From Ulota crispa (Eukaryota > Streptophyta > Bryopsida > Orthotrichales > Orthotrichaceae): a stretch of DNA of 64,000 bases. The stretch lies in NCBI GenBank assembly GCA_963920765.1, contig OY987242.1, forward strand, positions 1,490,501 to 1,554,500, read 5' to 3'. This document shows, piece by piece, positions 60,708 through 64,000 of this stretch (its first letter is position 1; each line of letters starts with the position of its first letter). The translations under genes were made by a program, and so were the position numbers. The notes below the pieces were generated by a model. It did no database searches. It was given only the letters and a program-made list of their open reading frames with translations, and was not told the origin of the DNA.

Positions 60708-62372
60708 TTACTTGGCAGAAGCTCGTTCTGAAGCTCTGAGCAGTAACAAAGCATACAACTGCTCGTTCCATATGTCGGGAACGCCAGGAAGACACCAATG
60801 GGCGCAGTCCAGACGAGGACCTCCACGACTGTAGTTAAAGATGTGGCCATCAGGTCGAAAAGACGACAGCTTAGTGATATTGAGCAGCGTTGCTCGCACT
60901 TGCAAAGTATCCCAGATATCGTCCAGCACGCCAGATTGCATGTACTCCCCGAGGGGCTGGAGATGCGTTTCATTCGTTATAGGAAAGGTGCTATTGAGGC
61001 AAGATTTCCTGTACCAGTGGCTCGGTTCAAAGCTGCGGAAGAAGACGTGGGCAACGTCTGGGTTCAGTTGCTCGTTCACCCAGGCAGCCCATGTTGCGAC
61101 GGCGCTTCTGTAGGCTTCCTCCATCTTCATGCCAAGGCGGATGCTCGACCCTACCTGGAAGTAGCAACCCCTGCCAGCATCATGGTTGCTTAGTTCATGT
61201 ACGACCGGGTTCAGTGATAAAACCAGGAGGAAAGACACAAAAACTTCAAGGATCAAAATAACAACGAATGAATTGCTCATGTTGTGAAAAACGTAATTCC
61301 AAAGGGGCCAAACTACATCACCATAGTCAGTGAAGAATATGTCAGTAGCATCAAAGTCAACACTAATGTAAATATTTTGAAAGGAACAGGGAAGAAACTC
61401 ACAAACGGTAAGTTTTGGTAGTTGTCCACCAATGGCCAGTATTAAAGACGAGGACATCGGCTTGTTTCCAACTACGACTGACGAGCTCCAGCTTGTCCAG
61501 TTTCAGTGTTGCCATTACTCGTTTCGGTGAATGTCTGGGAGGATGACCCCTGCGGACTAGCCAAGGCGACCTGTAGTATTCCACCGTCACATTGAAGCCA
61601 GGGAACACTACTGCTAGGTAAGGAGCTGTTTTCGTGATGACCCTCCCTTTGATTTCCTTCACCAGAGTCTTATCCGGGACTCCGGCCATTAAAAGACACA
61701 CAAGAGACTCCCACTGGGTCCTGCCCATGGAATCTCCAATGAATGCAAGCCGCTTATTCGTCAGCCTCCGAAGCATGTCCCGGGCATTGAATCTGATAAA
61801 CCACAGAACCAAACCTCCGTCATGAGCATACATCGCACAGAGCTCAACTGTCGAGTATAAACAAGACTGGCATTATGGTTGATGTAGAAGTAGTAAAATC
61901 GAGAAGCACTGCTTATTCTGTGAAATCAATGTTTTCACAACGGAATTAGCTACTTGCATCTTCTAATCGAGCATGCCCATGCACAGAGGCGAATATACCT
62001 CGGCATGTTACAATCACGGGGCTGCCAACGCCAGTTCCGGTACTGCAGGTCGGCCCTTCCATTCTCGGCACATCGGAAGCCTTGCTCAGCAAACGAGCAA
62101 CTGGTATACAAAGGATACGTTTCATCGTACTCCCAGCTGCCAGTGAATAGGTCACAACCGGGAGACAGCATGGGGAGCCCATTCGTGGTTCCCAAGCGTC
62201 CAAACGCATGCCAAGGGAAGGTGGAGTCCAAGATGTGCATGGAGAGAATGACCAACACAGTCAGGACGATGAGAAAAGCGCTCCTGGGACGAGAGGCTAT
62301 GCTCATCATTCGCCTCAGCTTCCTGTCCGAGGTCCGCCATCTGGGACTTGGAGCAACGGCAATTCGACCCAT
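60708..62372 (-). CDS. TBL: TRICHOME BIREFRINGENCE-LIKE (PMR5N/PC-esterase) polysaccharide O-acetyltransferase
   Basis: Predicted Golgi type II membrane enzyme that adds O-acetyl groups to cell-wall polysaccharides (xylan, mannan, pectin or xyloglucan; the substrate cannot be told from sequence). Three exons, 61999-62372, 61403-61792 and 60708-61170, GT-AG introns in matching phase; 408 residues, normal for the family. Short basic cytoplasmic N-terminus, membrane anchor about 33-49 (FLIVLTVLVILSMHIL), then the PMR5N/TBL domain CDLFTGSWEYDETYPLY ... FRCAENGRADLQYRNWRWQP from C73. The esterase-like part has the GDS motif (residues 144-146 in LAFIGDSMGRTQWESL), VLVFNTGHWW, and near the C-terminus DCAHWCLPGVPDIWNEQLY with the D376-x-x-H379 pair that completes the Ser-Asp-His triad. 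All key residues are present. The start was chosen because it gives the usual short basic tail before the anchor. Confidence 0.92.
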
Positions 62373-63640
62373 TCGAGAAGTTTGAACTTCTTCCGAGTTG
62401 GTAGAAGATCACTCTTCGGATAGGCATTCTTATCACTCGCAAGATGTTCAGACAAAAGTGCAAGACGGCCGACAATCCTCCCTCACAGCGCAAGAAACAA
62501 CTGCATTCACACAAGTTACAGATAATTCAACAAACGAGGGATTATCAATTCCTCCAACAGTTCAACAAAACAGAATGCAAGGAGCATTTCTGGACTCCAA
62601 ACAACCTAAATCCAGTTCCACCTGGCTCTTTGAACCATAGATCTACAATATGATTCAATGCCATTCACGTAGGAACCCTAAATCAATGACAACTACGAAA
62701 AGATCTTGGTTTCAACCTTATCATGCAAAGCAGGCTTGAAAGGCTTCAAGGATTGTGGAAGGTCAAAACAAGCACATGTTACAACTTCAGTCATACCACA
62801 TAACAAGGTTCTATTTGCGGAAAATCCCTTTATCATTCTGAATCCTTAAAGTCTTGTATGAGAAGGTGAAAACGAAGTATGATGCGTAGTTTAGGTAAAG
62901 ACACCGTACCATAGCGATATTGCAAGTTTATAAGTAATTTAAGACAATACCACATAACGAATTGAGTTGCGTTCCATTTGCGCTTAGCAACAACTAAAAA
63001 TTTCAAAAATCAATCTTCACAGTTCAGATCCATGATATGAGGGAACTTATCTGGAATTAGTAAGACAAAATCCTCACCTTAGATCGACCTTGTTAACTCT
63101 TGTCGAAAATCGATAGATGCGAGTTCAACCGCCGCGCTCGTCATGGTCCATCAGCTGTATTGAAGTGCTACAAGAATGCACAGCTCTCAAACCCTAATCT
63201 ATCTCTGCACACAAACTGGCAGTAGAATCCATTCCTTGGATCACTACTAAACCGAAAGAAAAGTGCACAGGAATTTGACCAACCGATTCAACGAATTGCT
63301 GGTACACCCGAGCTCTTTGTCAACTAATTCCGCATTGCAGAATGCAGAACGAGAATCAACAAATGAAAGCGACCCCACCTAGCTCTTTGCCGTTTAAGCT
63401 AAATAGCGAACAGAAAAGCTTATAATTTTTTTGCAGAATCGGGCATTGTGGGAAAAAAGGAAATGCAGATCGGACCTGGATCTAAGCTTAGAAGGCAAGA
63501 GGGAGATGAGCACTAACGATTTGGATCTGGGATCCGAGGAGCTTGGGAACACAGAGAGGAGGAGACGACGCCTTGCACTGGTCAGAACTCAGAACATGAG
63601 TTTCTCATCCGTGTCATGAGCAGATGAAAAAATCACTTAT
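62373..63640 (-). promoter_or_regulatory. presumed 5' leader and promoter of the TBL gene
   Basis: Directly upstream of the start codon on the minus strand. The far part (63460-63600) reads on the minus strand as CT-rich sequence (CGTCTCCTCCTCTCTGTG), typical of plant 5' untranslated leaders. A minus-strand acceptor-like TGTGAATGCAG near 62.5 kb could close a leader intron. Open frames on the plus strand here (62398-62640, 63431-63619) have no motifs. Transcription start not fixed. Confidence 0.4.
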
Positions 63641-63707
63641 GGATGGATGAGGGAGGGTGTGCTTGGAGCCATGTATTGATAAATGAACAAACTCAGCTCT
63701 GTGTCAG

Positions 63708-63754
63708 GGTTTTTTTCTTTTTTTCTTTTTTTCTTTTTTTCTTTTTTTTTTTCA
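63708..63754 (+). repeat. (CTTTTTTT)n poly-pyrimidine microsatellite
   Basis: Five to six units of C followed by seven to eight T, just upstream of the TBL leader on the minus strand (there a poly-purine tract). Confidence 0.95.
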
Positions 63755-64000
63755 TTTTTAAAGAAGTGACAAAGTGGCGATTTAAAATATTGTAGTGGTG
63801 CTCCAAATTTCAACATTCATCCATATATTGGATAGAAAATATCACATTAGCACATAATATATGTCTATAATTTGATTTTCATCCATAATTTGGCAATTTC
63901 ATCCAAACTTTTTTTAAAATTTGAAGCTTTTTTTAAATTTGAAGCTTTTTTGACAATTTCGTCCAAGTAATCATGTTTTTTTTCTATAGGTTTGGTGCCA
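63755..64000. other. AT-rich DNA to window end
   Basis: Contains a small tandem duplication (TTTTTTTAAATTTGAAGC, 63909-63946) and nothing else recognised. Confidence 0.4.

Noticed and set aside
60798..61193. 131-codon plus-strand frame
   Set aside because: Antisense of TBL exon 3, which carries the family motifs.
1..64000. tRNA, rRNA or CRISPR-like arrays
   Set aside because: No tRNA box pair, rRNA block or spaced direct-repeat array was seen by eye; a covariance search would settle the RNA question.

Overview
The window is nuclear DNA of a land plant or close streptophyte relative. Two intact plant-type genes lie at its ends: an ECT-type YTH-domain m6A reader (minus strand, coding exons 3392-8568) and a TRICHOME BIREFRINGENCE-LIKE (TBL) polysaccharide O-acetyltransferase (minus strand, coding exons 60708-62372). 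Both have short GT-AG introns, CT/GA-rich leader regions and exons much richer in GC than the AT-rich DNA between them. I cannot name the species. The compact introns would suit a bryophyte or another non-angiosperm, but Stowaway-like and CACTA-like MITEs are also present, so the clade stays open.

The ~50 kb between the genes is an island of DNA transposons. The main signal is a large set of insertions flanked by TTAA whose ends begin CCC(C/T), usually CCCCTAAAGGACC: the target site and terminus of the piggyBac superfamily. About 17 such elements or fragments are seen (87 bp to 1.3 kb). One is a 6.6-kb element (40197-46832) carrying a decayed piggyBac transposase with recognisable catalytic-core motifs, two introns and a C-terminal Cys-rich motif. 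It is dead: there are in-frame stops and a frameshift, and two of the three expected catalytic aspartates read as Asn and Glu. A 225-bp TTAA MITE just upstream (39628-39852) shares its terminal pattern and is probably a non-autonomous derivative.

Layout: 1-1057 nested TTAA elements; 1058-3391 unassigned; 3392-8568 ECT gene; 8569-10640 its presumed leader and promoter; 10.6-40.2 kb AT-rich DNA with TTAA elements, several of them nested or sharing one TTAA, other MITE families, a CACTA MITE, a GC-rich island (27.3-27.8 kb) and a 13-bp tandem repeat (33.9-34.2 kb); 40.2-46.8 kb piggyBac relic; 46.8-60.7 kb more TTAA elements, a Stowaway-like MITE, three other inverted-repeat families and AT-rich DNA; 60.7-63.6 kb TBL gene and leader; then a poly-pyrimidine microsatellite.

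The two genes do not form a pathway. The transposons form a coherent set: one degenerate source element plus many internally deleted or unrelated-core passengers using the same TTAA target, several with long hairpin arms that could be sources of small RNAs. Element ends were read by eye from terminal repeats and target duplications; gene models rest on splice-site phase and match to family motifs.
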